A stretch of 64,000 nucleotides of DNA from Cyclobacterium salsum. Lineage in GTDB: Bacteria; Bacteroidota; Bacteroidia; Cytophagales; Cyclobacteriaceae. A program made the translations under genes and the position numbers. The stretch lies in the NCBI RefSeq assembly GCF_010119245.1, contig NZ_WNKG01000010.1, positions 62,001-126,000 on the forward strand, given 5' to 3'. Shown piece by piece: positions 25,854 to 34,989 of the stretch; position 1 is the stretch's first letter; the number at the start of each line of letters is the position of its first letter. Below the pieces are notes generated by a model. That model worked only from the letters and a program-made list of their open reading frames with translations. It searched no databases and was not told the origin of the DNA.

Positions 25854-27087
25854 GGTTTAAGCTATCACCACCCGGATCTACCCAGAACGATGCCGGTTCT
25901 TCCAGTGCAAATACATGAATCAATTGGGTGCTGAGCTCGGTGCGGTCAATTCCTGAAACTTCAAAAAGCACTTCAAAATACGCAGGCACTTCGCCCAATC
26001 GCGCGGCGATTTCAGCTTCTATGGATTGCCGCAGCGAGGCATCCGTGAAGTTTTTCAGGCTTTGTGTAGCTCCGGTATCCCAAAGACCACAGAAAAGATA
26101 AACGGTATTTTGGTTTGGCCCGGGAAATTTGGCCATGAATCCATAATCGGTATGGTACCCGTCCGGATCGCCGGTGGGAGAAAAAACACGCCTTTCAGTT
26201 GACTCACCCTCTCTCAGTACCAATGCCTCTTCCGTTTCCTCGTAGGCAAAATGCGAGTACTTAAAATAATCTTTGAATAGGCCCAGGGTTTTGATCATGC
26301 CCACCACCACAAAATTCTGGTCCTGCAATTCTTTGGGATTGAAACGGGAAATGGTCCGGATGGAAAAAAAATGCCCGGCCGCATCAAATAAGCGGGTGAG
26401 GTCCTTGATCCATTGCAAGCTGCCCCGAATCAGCAGGCCATAGGACAAGGCGGTGGTTTGCACACCCTCCCGGCGATCATCCTTCCGAAAAAAAGCAAAA
26501 TCAGACAGCCCGTTGATATCGGGATCACGGATGGTTCGGCTCATGCCGGCGAGACTGTCCTCTTCCAGGTAGATAAACAGATCCCCCAAAAATACCGCCG
26601 TCGGAAAACCATTGTTGACCAAATCAGACCAGGTACTTTCCTGTAGAGAGCCGTGCTCGCCCCGCCCCAGCTGAAACCAGGCCAGCAGCAACAGGCTGGT
26701 AAGAATCCCACCGATCAGGCCGATCCGAACGGTTTTCTTCTGAACGAGGCGCAAAATTCCGGCTTGATACTTCGCCTTCTCAAACACGATACCGTAGCTC
26801 CCCTTGGGTATGCGCAGCCGGTATGGATCCCCCCTACCCTCCGCAACGTAATAATTGCGCAATTTTTCCCGCAATTTGTACACATATACCCGTATGAGGG
26901 TGCTCTCCGAAGGATCAAAATCCGGCTTACCAAACACTTCGGCCGCGATAATCGTCTCTTTGGGCGCATCCTCATCCAGGGAACAACGAACCAGAAACCG
27001 CAGTAAATTGGCATAGGTAGTGGATCGCCCAAAACCCTTACTCTTGATGATCTTTTCCGTAAGTTCCAGAAAAACAGCCTTCTCCAT
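25849..27087 (-). CDS. Membrane-tethered winged-helix transcriptional regulator
   Basis: A 412-residue protein. Residues about 5-103 resemble the OmpR/CadC-like winged-helix domain of one-component regulators found in Acidobacteriota and others (YANLLRFLVRCSLDED, VFGKPDFDPSESTLIRVYVY, LREKLRNYY, a wing ending in IPKGSYGIVFE). A single membrane helix lies at about 121-140, and the remaining 270 residues are therefore probably periplasmic, of unknown fold. The layout is that of CadC/ToxR: DNA-binding in the cytoplasm, sensing outside. The gene is divergent from the DUF1549/DUF1553 operon, 64 bases from its promoter element, so that operon is the likely target. Confidence 0.75.
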   Translation of the reverse strand: MEKAVFLELTEKIIKSKGFGRSTTYANLLRFLVRCSLDEDAPKETIIAAEVFGKPDFDPSESTLIRVYVYKLREKLRNYYVAEGRGDPYRLRIPKGSYGIVFEKAKYQAGILRLVQKKTVRIGLIGGILTSLLLLAWFQLGRGEHGSLQESTWSDLVNNGFPTAVFLGDLFIYLEEDSLAGMSRTIRDPDINGLSDFAFFRKDDRREGVQTTALSYGLLIRGSLQWIKDLTRLFDAAGHFFSIRTISRFNPKELQDQNFVVVGMIKTLGLFKDYFKYSHFAYEETEEALVLREGESTERRVFSPTGDPDGYHTDYGFMAKFPGPNQNTVYLFCGLWDTGATQSLKNFTDASLRQSIEAEIAARLGEVPAYFEVLFEVSGIDRTELSTQLIHVFALEEPASFWVDPGGDSLNR

Positions 27088-27155
27088 CCCGTACTTTTCT
27101 TTTATTTCTTAAAGATAATCAATAACTTTAACAGTTAACAAAACGGTTTTTTGCC

Positions 27156-27187
27156 TTGCATTGCCCGGATTTTTCCAAGTATATTTG
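27156..27187 (+). promoter_or_regulatory. Promoter of the DUF1549/DUF1553 operon
   Basis: TATATTTG (27180-27187) matches the TAnnTTTG -7 consensus exactly. TTGC at 27156-27159 lies 20 bases upstream and could be the -33 element. The transcript would start about 40 bases before the ATG at 27232. It lies between the divergent regulator and the operon. Confidence 0.55.
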
Positions 27188-27231
27188 GAAAATACCCAAA
27201 AGTCAAAAAACTAGTCAAATTCCCAATAGCC

Positions 27232-30200
27232 ATGAAAACTCGCCGCTTCAACCATCTTTTGCCGCTCATCGCTTTGTCCCTGGGCTGGGTCGGTTGCAGC
27301 TGGGAAACACCGGAGAAAATCCAGGAGGCATACCAGGAACTACCCGAGGCCATCGACTTCAATTACCACGTCAAGCCCATCCTTTCCGACAAATGCTTTG
27401 CCTGTCATGGTCCGGACGCAGCCAATCAGGAAGCCGACCTCCGGCTGGATCGGGAGGAATTTGCCTTTGCCGCACTAAAAAGCAACACCCGCAACCATGC
27501 CATCGTACCCGGTAAACCCGCCAAAAGTGAGCTGGTAAGCCGCATCCTGTCGGAGGACAAGGAACTGGTTATGCCTCCACCGGATTCCAACCTTAGCCTC
27601 AGCACGGAGGAAATTGCCATCCTCACCAAGTGGGTCGAGCAGGGTGCCGAATACAAACCGCACTGGTCCTTTATCCCACCGGAAATAGCGGAGCAACCAA
27701 ACGTCGAAACCGATGATTGGGCTCGGAATGAAATAGACCCTTTTGTCGCCGAAAAGCTGCAGGCGTCTGGTTTGCAACCTTCCCCCGCAGCCAGCAAGGA
27801 GATGTTGATTCGTCGCCTAAGCTTTGACTTGACCGGACTTCCCCCTAGCCTGGAGGAAATTGAGCAATTCGTTTCGGATACTTCCGAAGATGCCTATGAA
27901 AAACTGGTGGACAGGTTACTGGCTTCTCCAGCCTACGGGGAGCGCATGGCGGCAGATTGGATGGACGTGGCCCGCTATGCCGATTCAGACGGCTACCTGG
28001 ATGACAAACACCGGGACTTCAGCCCCTACCGCGATTGGGTGATCGAGACATTTAACCAAAACATGCCCTATGATCAGTTTATTACCTGGCAAATTGCCGG
28101 GGACCTGATCGAAAATCCCAGCCAGGAGAGCATACTCGCTACGGCCTTTAACCGGCTGCATAAACGAAACTCAGAAGCAGGCATCGTCTTTGAAGAATAC
28201 CGGGCAGAGTACGTGGCCGACCGCACCAATACCGTTGGAAAAGCCATTCTGGGACTCAGTATGGAGTGCGCCCGTTGTCACGACCACAAATACGATCCCA
28301 TCAGCCAGAAGGATTACTACGAATTTTCCGCCTACTTCAATAGCACCAACGAACTGGGAACGGCCGTTTACGGCCCGGGACAGGTACCCGGTCCTTCCCT
28401 GCTGCTGACCAATGAGGAGCAGGATAAACTTTTAGATTATCTGGACAAGCAAATTCACACGACGGAATCCGAGCTGCAGGAATTGGCTGAAACGGACCCG
28501 ACTGCCGGGCAGCCCAGCCCCGAAGCCCTGCATGCGGATCTGACGAAGCAGCAAACCCAGGGCCTGGTGGCTTCCTACGATTTTGACCAATTGATGCCAC
28601 AGCCGGATAGCAAATCCTTTAAAAATCCGGGCTGGTCTGGAAACCCCGGTCCCGCGCTTATACGCGAACCCGATATTGCGGAAGGAGTACGCGGTAAGGG
28701 CATCTTTATCAACGATTTTACCACCCTTTCCCTTCCCGAAAAAGTAGGCTGGTTTGACCAAACGGATCCCTTTTCCGTTTCCCTCTCCGTCTTCCCGGAT
28801 ACCCTTTACAAAGAAGCCGTCTTATTTACTCACTGCGAGGATATCCGGCTGGGGCTGAAAGGGTACTCGCTGTTCCTGGAAGACAACCGCCTCAATTTCA
28901 TCATGGCCTACAGTTGGCCCACCAATGCCCTGCAGGTAAAAACCCGGGATCCCATCCCACCAAAAGAATGGTCCAATATCAGCATTACCTACGATGGCAT
29001 GGGCAAGGCTTCCGGTATCGGCATTTACCTGAATGGAGAAAAAGTGCCGGTAGAAGTGGAAGCGGATCACATTTACAAGTCCATCCTGTTTGAACCGGAT
29101 ATCCATACCTATGGCTTTAGAGGCTTTGTCCTGGGCGTACGAGACAAGATGAAAACCTTCCTCAACGGAGGCCTGGACGAGTTGAAAATTTACAAGCGGG
29201 AGCTGACCGCGCTGGAAGTGCAATTTGCCAACGACCCGGAAAAAGCAAAAACCCTGATCGAAAACCCGCAAAATACCTCCGAGCGGGAACTCATCCGGCA
29301 GCATGTGTTTAAATCAGCCAACGAACCGGCCAAAAAGCTGCGAAAATCGGTGTGGGAATACCGGAAGCAACGGGCGGAACATACTAACGACATCCCCGAA
29401 ATCATGGTAATGGGGGATCTTCCCGAACCCAGACCCACTTATATGCTGGACCGGGGCCTGTACAGTGCCCCCACCGAACAGGTCTACCCCAACGTTCCCG
29501 AGGTGGTCTTGCATGACGAATCCTCCGACTACCCACAAAACCGGCTGGGCCTCGCCCAATGGCTGGTCGAACCGCAAAATCCGCTGACCGCAAGGGTATT
29601 TGTCAACCGCCTCTGGCAGATGCATTTCGGCAATGGACTGGTAAAAACCTCGGATGATTTTGGCAATCAGGGCAGCATGCCCAGCCATCCCGAGCTGTTG
29701 GACTGGCTGGCGGTGACCTTTCGCGAATCTGGCTGGGACATCAAAAAAATGCACAAGTTGATAGCGATGTCGGCCACTTACCGACAATCCTCCAAAACCA
29801 GCCCAGAATTGCAGGAGAGAGATCCAGAAAACGTTTTGTTGGCCCGGGGCCCCAGCTTTCGCATGACGGCAGAGATGATCCGGGACAATGCCCTGGCCAT
29901 AAGTGGACTTTTAACCCCCAAAATCGGAGGTGAAAGTGCTTACCCCTACCAGCCGGAAGGGCTATGGGACGAAATCAGCACCAAATCCTGGCGGTATCGC
30001 TACCTGCAGGAACCGGGGGAAGGGCTGTACCGCAGAAGCCTCTACACCATTTGGAAACGAACTTCCGCCCCTCCTTCCATGATGATCTTTGATGTAGGGG
30101 ACCGGGCAGAATGTACCGTAAAACGCTCCGAAACCAGTACGCCCCTGCAGGCCCTGGTGCTGCTAAATGATCCTCAGTTCGTGGAAGCAGCACGGGTAAC

Positions 30201-30480
30201 GGCAGAAAAACTGATTGCAACATACAAGCCGGAACAGCGTCTGGAAAACGCGTTTCAATTGAGTACCGGCCGACAGCCGAACCCCAAAGAAAAAGAGATT
30301 TTACACCAGTTTTACACGGAGGAGACCGAGCGGTTTTCCCAAAATAAAAATGAAGCGCTGGCCTATTTAAGCACCGGGAGCCATCCCACCAAACCGAACC
30401 TGGATCCCGTTCAGGTGGCAGCCCTGGCTACCGTTATCAACGGTATCATGAATACCACGGACGGATACACCATCAGATAA
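27232..30480 (+). CDS. DUF1549/DUF1553 (PSCyt1-PSCyt2-PSD1) cytochrome-like protein with LamG-type insert
   Basis: A 1082-residue exported lipoprotein (signal MKTRRFNHLLPLIALSLGWVGC). Residues about 40-150 form a planctomycete-type cytochrome c domain with heme motif CFACH. PSCyt2/DUF1549 follows (about 165-380) with its conserved CARCHDHKYDP. A concanavalin/LamG-like domain lies in the middle (about 450-660), and PSD1/DUF1553 is C-terminal (about 770-1020, RLWQMHFGNGLVKTSDDFGN region). These proteins act in the periplasm, and their electron-transfer or enzymatic role is not established. It is first of a three-gene operon with 11-base gaps. The start at 27232 is set by the signal peptide and promoter. 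Confidence 0.92.
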   Translation: MKTRRFNHLLPLIALSLGWVGCSWETPEKIQEAYQELPEAIDFNYHVKPILSDKCFACHGPDAANQEADLRLDREEFAFAALKSNTRNHAIVPGKPAKSELVSRILSEDKELVMPPPDSNLSLSTEEIAILTKWVEQGAEYKPHWSFIPPEIAEQPNVETDDWARNEIDPFVAEKLQASGLQPSPAASKEMLIRRLSFDLTGLPPSLEEIEQFVSDTSEDAYEKLVDRLLASPAYGERMAADWMDVARYADSDGYLDDKHRDFSPYRDWVIETFNQNMPYDQFITWQIAGDLIENPSQESILATAFNRLHKRNSEAGIVFEEYRAEYVADRTNTVGKAILGLSMECARCHDHKYDPISQKDYYEFSAYFNSTNELGTAVYGPGQVPGPSLLLTNEEQDKLLDYLDKQIHTTESELQELAETDPTAGQPSPEALHADLTKQQTQGLVASYDFDQLMPQPDSKSFKNPGWSGNPGPALIREPDIAEGVRGKGIFINDFTTLSLPEKVGWFDQTDPFSVSLSVFPDTLYKEAVLFTHCEDIRLGLKGYSLFLEDNRLNFIMAYSWPTNALQVKTRDPIPPKEWSNISITYDGMGKASGIGIYLNGEKVPVEVEADHIYKSILFEPDIHTYGFRGFVLGVRDKMKTFLNGGLDELKIYKRELTALEVQFANDPEKAKTLIENPQNTSERELIRQHVFKSANEPAKKLRKSVWEYRKQRAEHTNDIPEIMVMGDLPEPRPTYMLDRGLYSAPTEQVYPNVPEVVLHDESSDYPQNRLGLAQWLVEPQNPLTARVFVNRLWQMHFGNGLVKTSDDFGNQGSMPSHPELLDWLAVTFRESGWDIKKMHKLIAMSATYRQSSKTSPELQERDPENVLLARGPSFRMTAEMIRDNALAISGLLTPKIGGESAYPYQPEGLWDEISTKSWRYRYLQEPGEGLYRRSLYTIWKRTSAPPSMMIFDVGDRAECTVKRSETSTPLQALVLLNDPQFVEAARVTAEKLIATYKPEQRLENAFQLSTGRQPNPKEKEILHQFYTEETERFSQNKNEALAYLSTGSHPTKPNLDPVQVAALATVINGIMNTTDGYTIR

Positions 30481-30491
30481 ACACGAAGAAA

Positions 30492-31946
30492 ATGAGTCGA
30501 TACGATCATACCGAATTTGGAGAAAGCAGAAGGGGGTTCTTGAAAAAAGCCTCCCTGGGATTTGGTTCCATCGCCCTTTCCAGTCTCTTGGGACAAACGG
30601 GAGCATGGGGTGGAAGCCTGGGCGATCCGGGACTGGGAGGCATATTGAATGGCACCCATTTCCCCGCAAAGGCAAAACGCGTGATCTACCTTTTTCAATC
30701 CGGGGGACCCTCGCAGCTGGAAACTTTTGATTACAAGCCCTCCCTGGCCAAATGGCATGGGAAAGAAATCCCCCCTTCCGTGCAGGGCACCCAGCGAAAT
30801 TCGGGCATGGTGGCCGATCAGTCCACCTTTCCCCTGGTGAAGTCCATCTATGATTTCAAGCAATACGGCCAATCTGGAGCCTGGGTAAGCGATTTGTTTC
30901 CCTACACATCACAGGTAGTGGACGAGCTCTGCATCGTCAAATCCATGATTACGGAAGCCATCAACCACGAACCCGCCGTCATGTTTATGCAGACGGGTTC
31001 TCAGCTCAGCGGCAGGCCTTCCATTGGTTCCTGGCTGAGCTACGGACTGGGCAGCGACAACGAAAACCTGCCCAACTTTGTGGTATTGTTATCCAAGAGT
31101 TCGGGTGCTCAACCCCTGAATTCCACCGCCTGGAGCAATGGATTCCTGCCTTCCCACCATCAGGGCATCCAATTCCGATCGGGTAAAGACCCGGTATTGT
31201 ACCTCAATAACCCCCATGGCGTACAGGACCATGACCGAAGAAGGGCCCTGGACCATATCCGGCAATTAAACGAGCAGCAATTTGACATCTGGCAGGATCC
31301 GGAAATCCAATCCAAAATCAGCCAGTACGAAATGGCCTACAAAATGCAGAACTCCGTTCCGGATGCGGTGGACACCTCCAACGAACCGGATTACATCTAC
31401 GAATTGTACGGAGAAGATGCCCGGATACCCGGCACTTACGCCTCCAATTGCCTACAGGCGAGAAGGCTGGCCGAGCGGGACGTTAAATTTATTCAGCTGT
31501 ACCACATGGGCTGGGATCAACACGGCAACTTACCCAAAGGCATCAAAAGGCAGGCACTCAGCACCGATCAGGCTACGGCGGGCTTGATCCAGGATCTCAA
31601 ACAACGGGGATTACTCGAAGACACCCTGGTGGTCTGGGGAGGAGAATTCGGGCGCACCAGCTTTTCCCAGGGCAGGCTGACGGCCGACAACTACGGACGG
31701 GACCACCATCCGGGCTGTTTTACCATGTGGATGGCCGGAGCCGGGGTAAAAAAGGGCATGGTCTATGGGGAAACGGACGAATTCAGCTATAACGTGGCCC
31801 AGAATCCCGTTCACGTGCATGATTTTCAAGCCACCCTGCTTCACCTGCTGGGGATTGACCACGAAAAGCTTACCTTCAAACACCAGGGCAGGCGCTTCCG
31901 ACTGACGGACGTTCACGGGCAGGTGGTAAACGATATTTTGGCCTAA
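30492..31946 (+). CDS. DUF1501 family protein, Tat-exported
   Basis: A 484-residue protein with a twin-arginine signal (SRRGFLKKAS near residues 12-21). DUF1501 proteins belong to the alkaline phosphatase/sulfatase superfamily and are almost always encoded next to DUF1549/DUF1553 cytochromes, as here (11-base gap). Metal-site-like segments are visible: YHMGWDQHGN and WGGEFGRTSFSQG, then DHHPGCFTMWMAG. The enzyme is exported folded, so its metal or cofactor is probably loaded in the cytoplasm. The substrate is unknown; acting with the cytochrome partner on an organic substrate is inference. Confidence 0.92.
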   Translation: MSRYDHTEFGESRRGFLKKASLGFGSIALSSLLGQTGAWGGSLGDPGLGGILNGTHFPAKAKRVIYLFQSGGPSQLETFDYKPSLAKWHGKEIPPSVQGTQRNSGMVADQSTFPLVKSIYDFKQYGQSGAWVSDLFPYTSQVVDELCIVKSMITEAINHEPAVMFMQTGSQLSGRPSIGSWLSYGLGSDNENLPNFVVLLSKSSGAQPLNSTAWSNGFLPSHHQGIQFRSGKDPVLYLNNPHGVQDHDRRRALDHIRQLNEQQFDIWQDPEIQSKISQYEMAYKMQNSVPDAVDTSNEPDYIYELYGEDARIPGTYASNCLQARRLAERDVKFIQLYHMGWDQHGNLPKGIKRQALSTDQATAGLIQDLKQRGLLEDTLVVWGGEFGRTSFSQGRLTADNYGRDHHPGCFTMWMAGAGVKKGMVYGETDEFSYNVAQNPVHVHDFQATLLHLLGIDHEKLTFKHQGRRFRLTDVHGQVVNDILA

Positions 31947-31957
31947 CCCAACATACG

Positions 31958-33025
31958 ATGCGCAGCCGAAGAAAATTTATTCAACAGTCGTTCGCAGGAG
32001 GAGCCACGCTAGTAGCTTCCGGCCTGCCGCTCTTTCATATCCTACCGGCCCGGCCCAAACTGGAGGAGGAAGTGTTGGGCCATGGCGATTTCCGGTATCG
32101 GGTAGAAAAAAACTGGAGTCGGGCCGAATCCAGCCGCTTCCCGGTCAAAAACTGTCACGAGATGGTGTTGGACCAAAAAAACCGGTTGATCCTATTAACC
32201 GATCATCCCCAAAACAACATCCTGATCTACGAGCCTTCGGGAAGGTTAGTGGATAGCTGGACCTTGGATTTTCCGGGTGCCCATGGATTGACCCTGTCCG
32301 ATGAAGGAGGGGAACAATTTTTATTCATCACCGACACCGGCCAGGGAAAGGTAGTCAAATGCAGCCTGGAGGGCCGGGTGCTACTGGAACTACCGCATCC
32401 CGCCACCATTGGCGCCTACGATGAAAAAATGCCCTACCGGCCAACGGAAACGGCCATCGGTCCAAACGGTGACATCTACGTGGCGGATGGTTACGGCGCG
32501 CAATTCATTTTGCAATTCGACGCGGCGGGCAATTTTATCCGGAAATTTGGAGGCGACAGTTTTCTGCAGCCCGATAAATTCAAACAGGCGCACGGAGTGG
32601 CCATCGACTACCGCAGTCCCGGTGATCCTACGCTACTGGTTTCTGCCCGCATCAAAAATACCTTCAAACGATTTACCCTTTCCGGGGAGTATTTGGAAGA
32701 ACATTACCTGCCGGGAGCCTTTATCAGCCGGCCGGTGCTGGACGGAGAAAACCTGTATTCCGGGGTCTGCTTTGGCATGACGGAGGGCAATTATAACATG
32801 CAACTGAACAGGGGATTTGTGACCATTCTGGACAAGGAAAACCGGGTAGTCTCCAATCCGGGAGGAACGGAGCCTCAGTATGAAAATGGAAAATTGACAC
32901 TCATGCTACAGGAACAAGCGGTATTCAAGCATTGCCACGATGTCTGCCTGGATCGGGACAAAAACCTGTATGTTTGCCAGTGGAATGCCGATGGGGTGTA
33001 TCCGTATAAGTTGCACCGGGTTTAA
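31958..33025 (+). CDS. Tat-exported NHL-repeat beta-propeller protein
   Basis: A 355-residue protein with a twin-arginine signal (MRSRRKFIQQSFAGGATLVA). The mature part has NHL-type repeats of a six-bladed propeller (HEMVLDQKNRLILLTD, HGLTLSD, ETAIGPNGDIYVADGYG, HGVAIDYR, HDVCLDRDKNLYVCQW). It is third in the operon with DUF1549/DUF1553 and DUF1501. Propellers of this sort often act as peptidyl-glycine alpha-amidating-like lyases or as binding scaffolds; no catalytic set is obvious. A role as partner or substrate-binding subunit of the two preceding proteins is likely. Confidence 0.8.
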   Translation: MRSRRKFIQQSFAGGATLVASGLPLFHILPARPKLEEEVLGHGDFRYRVEKNWSRAESSRFPVKNCHEMVLDQKNRLILLTDHPQNNILIYEPSGRLVDSWTLDFPGAHGLTLSDEGGEQFLFITDTGQGKVVKCSLEGRVLLELPHPATIGAYDEKMPYRPTETAIGPNGDIYVADGYGAQFILQFDAAGNFIRKFGGDSFLQPDKFKQAHGVAIDYRSPGDPTLLVSARIKNTFKRFTLSGEYLEEHYLPGAFISRPVLDGENLYSGVCFGMTEGNYNMQLNRGFVTILDKENRVVSNPGGTEPQYENGKLTLMLQEQAVFKHCHDVCLDRDKNLYVCQWNADGVYPYKLHRV

Positions 33026-33107
33026 TTTTTTACCCTTTGGCAGGTACGACGTTTTTCTCATGCATAAAACCCACTACGCCCCAACAAATTGAAATGGCGG
33101 TTTTTAA

Positions 33108-33288
33108 TGGTCTGATGATGTGATGGTACGATGATTAGATGATTCGGGCTGTTGGAAATTGCATTGCCGAACCTAGCTCCTCCGAATTTGTAATTCCGTG
33201 GTACAGATAGAGGGGATTTGTAAACCCCGGAATTGCCAAAAGTAACACACGGCGAATAGGTTTCGGAAAGCAGAACCGAACCGTTTGT
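33108..33288. repeat. Intergenic repeat, copy 1 (module B then module A)
   Basis: Module A (33175-33288, 114 bp) begins AGCTCCTCCGAATTTGTAAT and ends at CCGTTTGT. It matches 34732-34845 with few differences, same orientation. Module B (about 33108-33172) is a GATGAT-rich stretch ending in CGGGCTGTT and matches 34852-34914. Module A contains self-complementary GGAATTTGTAATTCC and GGGGATTTGTAA..CCCC elements. Confidence 0.8.
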
Positions 33289-33343
33289 ACCATCATGTGA
33301 TCGTTTGGTGATTCGCAGTCCACCATGACGTAAATATTTTAAG

Positions 33344-33442
33344 TAGGGCCTGCTGAAAAACTCAAAGAATCCCAGATCTTAAAACCAGCCCAGAAAGTTC
33401 TCTGGGCTGGTTTTGTTTTTTTAGTTTTACCAGCAGGCCCTA
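33344..33442. mobile_element. MITE-like element, 99 bp
   Basis: Perfect 12 bp terminal inverted repeats (TAGGGCCTGCTG at 33344-33355, CAGCAGGCCCTA at 33431-33442), with imperfect pairing continuing inward over A-rich sequence. A perfect 14 bp hairpin sits in the middle. There is no coding capacity. The termini resemble IS ends (GGCCTGCTGAAAAAC), suggesting a non-autonomous derivative of an IS elsewhere in the genome. A clear target duplication was not found beyond possible TA. Confidence 0.6.
33381..33421 (+). terminator. Intrinsic terminator inside the MITE-like element
   Basis: AAAACCAGCCCAGA (33381-33394) and TCTGGGCTGGTTTT (33401-33414) form a perfect 14 bp stem with a 6-base loop, followed by TTTTGTTTTTTT on the plus strand. 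It may end readthrough from the DUF1549/DUF1553 operon 360 bases upstream. Confidence 0.7.
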
Positions 33443-33546
33443 ACTAATATTCCCAACATACCTATTTAGAATTCCTGAAAGATGGGTTTACGGACAGATA
33501 CAATACAAAGGTAAATTTCAGGGTAGGAAAAAAGGTGCTCCAATAA

Positions 33547-34644
33547 TTACCTTCTTAAACTATTAATAAAATCCTCTTGGTATCCGGAAATAACATTTTC
33601 AATTACTCCTTTTTCATTTATCAGGTAAAAAGTCGGGTATCCGCTTACTCCATAGGATTTGCCGACCGATTTGGCTTCGGGGATAACGGGAAAAGGAACA
33701 GTGAATTTCTTCAGGTATTTTGCCATATCCTCCTTACTGTCCACAGGATTAATATACAAAGCGGTAATCCCCTCGGCGAATTCAAATTCTTCTTCATTGA
33801 AATTGTCGAGGGCAACTTTACACCAACCACAATTGATCATAGAAAAATTAATCAACACTTTTTGCCCCCTGAGATCTGATAGGTTGATGTTTCGCCCTTC
33901 CATATCCATTAGCTCAAATTCAGGAGCAGGAAGACCTGCTTTTAAACGATGCAGCTTTTCCTTTTCGCTGGCCATTTTAGACACATAATGGCTGGGATAG
34001 GAATAAGTGAGTTCCAAAGAATCGTTATGGAAATCATAATCAGAAAAGGTATAAATTATAAACTGTTTTTCTTTACCATCGTGATAAAGCCTCCTTTCGT
34101 AACGCTCCACCAAAGCTGAATGAGGATTTATAAAAAGATGGTTTTCGGTATAAATATTCATGTCTTTTATTACAGTATCCGTTTCCACTATAAAAAAATC
34201 CAAAAGCTGCTTATCTAAAATGGCTGTGTCCCTTCTGTACCTCCATTCCCCTGCTTTCAAAAGCATCATAGGAGAATAATTTGTTACCATCAGCTTATTC
34301 ATTCGAATAGATTCCCTTTCGATGTCTTTTGTTGTATACACAATAACCATACTATCCCCGTGAAGGATTTGCTTGAATTCATCTCCAACATAGATGAGGT
34401 CATATTTATCCCGTTGGCTTATAAAATCATAATCAAAATAGGTGTTTTTATTTCTTTTAAATTGGGAGGTACCTGCAATGGTGTCATTTTCCCCTATCAT
34501 GTCGGGCCAAAGGGAAAAATAGCTGTAGGAGATATATGCATTTTCTTCCATTTTTTCCTTTGCCAGCTCGAGGACATCCTCTGGATTGGATTGACAGCTT
34601 AATAATAACCAAATAAAGCCGGTAATCAGGAATAATCTTGCCAT
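33547..34644 (-). CDS. TlpA-like thiol-disulfide oxidoreductase lipoprotein
   Basis: A 365-residue lipoprotein (signal MARLFLITGFIWLLLSC). The N-terminal 220 residues are a family-specific beta-rich region found in Bacteroidota TlpA-like proteins. The thioredoxin-like domain spans about 235-365 with active site CGWC in MINCGWCKVALDNF, and a cis-Pro in GVSGYPTFYLI. It probably keeps or reshuffles thiols in envelope proteins. The gene is monocistronic and lies between two copies of the intergenic repeat, so it may have moved as a unit or been bracketed by repeat spread. Codon use is AT-richer than the operon to its left. Confidence 0.9.
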   Translation of the reverse strand: MARLFLITGFIWLLLSCQSNPEDVLELAKEKMEENAYISYSYFSLWPDMIGENDTIAGTSQFKRNKNTYFDYDFISQRDKYDLIYVGDEFKQILHGDSMVIVYTTKDIERESIRMNKLMVTNYSPMMLLKAGEWRYRRDTAILDKQLLDFFIVETDTVIKDMNIYTENHLFINPHSALVERYERRLYHDGKEKQFIIYTFSDYDFHNDSLELTYSYPSHYVSKMASEKEKLHRLKAGLPAPEFELMDMEGRNINLSDLRGQKVLINFSMINCGWCKVALDNFNEEEFEFAEGITALYINPVDSKEDMAKYLKKFTVPFPVIPEAKSVGKSYGVSGYPTFYLINEKGVIENVISGYQEDFINSLRR

Positions 34645-34731
34645 GGTTGTTGCGATATTTAGTTAAAGATTAGGTTATGAAAAATAAAAAATTAATTTGA
34701 TTTTCCCTAACAATGACCACCCCAGGTAAGC

Positions 34732-34914
34732 AGCTCCTCGGAATTTGTAATTCCGTGGTACAGATACAGGGGATTTGTAATCCCCGTAATTACCAAAAGT
34801 AACACACGGTGAATAGGTTTCGGAAAGCAGAACCGAACCGTTTGTCTGATCAGATGATGGTTCGATGATGCGATGAATCGGGCTGTTCGGTAGTTGCAAC
34901 GCCGATTCCGAATT
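34732..34914. repeat. Intergenic repeat, copy 2 (module A then module B)
   Basis: Same modules as the copy at 33108-33288 and in the same orientation, but with the order A-B instead of B-A. The permutation implies that the ancestral element was a longer A-B-A or B-A-B tandem. Confidence 0.8.
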
Positions 34915-34989
34915 GTCAGGTTTTTACTTCTGGCGGATTTGCCCAAATCTTGTTATCTTTAGAAACAGTTCTTAATTGGTATAGCAACT

